DNA of 5,918 bases. It comes from Sulfurovum sp. (GTDB taxonomy: Bacteria > Campylobacterota > Campylobacteria > Campylobacterales > Sulfurovaceae). The notes beneath the pieces are model-generated. The model worked only from the letters and a program-made list of their open reading frames with translations. It was not told the origin of the DNA and did no database searches. Below, piece after piece: positions 5,800 through 5,918 of this stretch. A program made the translations under genes and the position numbers. The DNA lies in the NCBI GenBank assembly GCA_015663065.1, contig DQSX01000242.1:1-5918 (forward strand). The letters are read 5' to 3'. Positions within the stretch are counted from its first letter, which is position 1; each line of letters begins with the position of its first letter.

Positions 5800-5842
5800 C
5801 GCAGTCCAATTTTAGCTTAAACCCTAAATGCGGTATGGATTT

Positions 5843-5917
5843 GCGGGCGTAGCTCAGCGGTAGAGCATAACCTTGCCAAGGTTGGGGTCGACGGTTCGAA
5901 CCCGTTCGCCCGCTCCA
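5843..5917 (+). tRNA. tRNA-Gly (anticodon GCC)
   Basis: A complete cloverleaf can be folded. The acceptor stem pairs GCGGGCG (5843-5849) with CGCCCGC (5907-5913). The D arm is GCTC/GAGC. The anticodon stem pairs TAACC with GGTTG around the loop TTGCCAA, with anticodon GCC at 5875-5877. A 5-nt variable loop follows, then a T arm with the loop TTCGAAC. The discriminator base is T (5914), as usual for bacterial tRNA-Gly, and the CCA end (5915-5917) is encoded. It reads the glycine codons GGC and GGT. The gene ends one base before the window does, so further tRNA genes may follow. Confidence 0.98.
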
Positions 5918-5918
5918 T

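Overview
The window looks like a piece of chromosome from a Campylobacterota (epsilonproteobacterial) species, possibly close to Sulfurovum or Sulfurimonas. This is inferred from the low GC content, the lysine-rich proteins, the promoter style and the overall gene style. No single marker proves it. Nothing points to a phage, plasmid or insertion sequence.

Layout: (1) Positions 1-458, minus strand: a very small Cys-rich lipoprotein-type gene, readable only if two compensating one-base indels in A-runs are corrected, followed 30 bp later by a DoxX-family membrane protein that runs off the window. The small peptide has CxxGKC repeats like the HvfA/bufferin copper-binding RiPP precursors, and DoxX proteins often accompany those systems. 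(2) Positions 554-2795, plus strand: a two-gene operon made of a Tat-type gluconate 2-dehydrogenase subunit 3-like protein and a GMC flavoprotein, overlapping by ATGA. The pair fits a periplasmic alcohol/sugar dehydrogenase; no cytochrome c subunit is present. (3) Positions 2796-3126: a 331-bp gap holding a well-formed class I c-di-GMP (GEMM-I) riboswitch aptamer and a long AT-rich leader. (4) Positions 3127-3906, plus strand: a secreted LysM + NlpC/P60 peptidoglycan hydrolase with a TTG start, presumably the riboswitch target, followed by an intrinsic terminator at 3999-4026. (5) Positions 4034-5725, minus strand: ilvD, convergent with the hydrolase. (6) Positions 5726-5842: a compact divergent promoter region serving ilvD to the left and tRNA-Gly(GCC) (5843-5917) to the right.

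The two most interesting items are the riboswitch and the left-edge locus. The aptamer joins second-messenger sensing to cell-wall remodelling and carries a compensated two-base-pair swap in its core. The left edge holds a candidate copper-peptide locus whose precursor gene appears double-frameshifted. The GMC protein is also odd: it has a Cys-rich segment that could hold an Fe-S cluster, but the usual catalytic His/Asn pair seems to be replaced.
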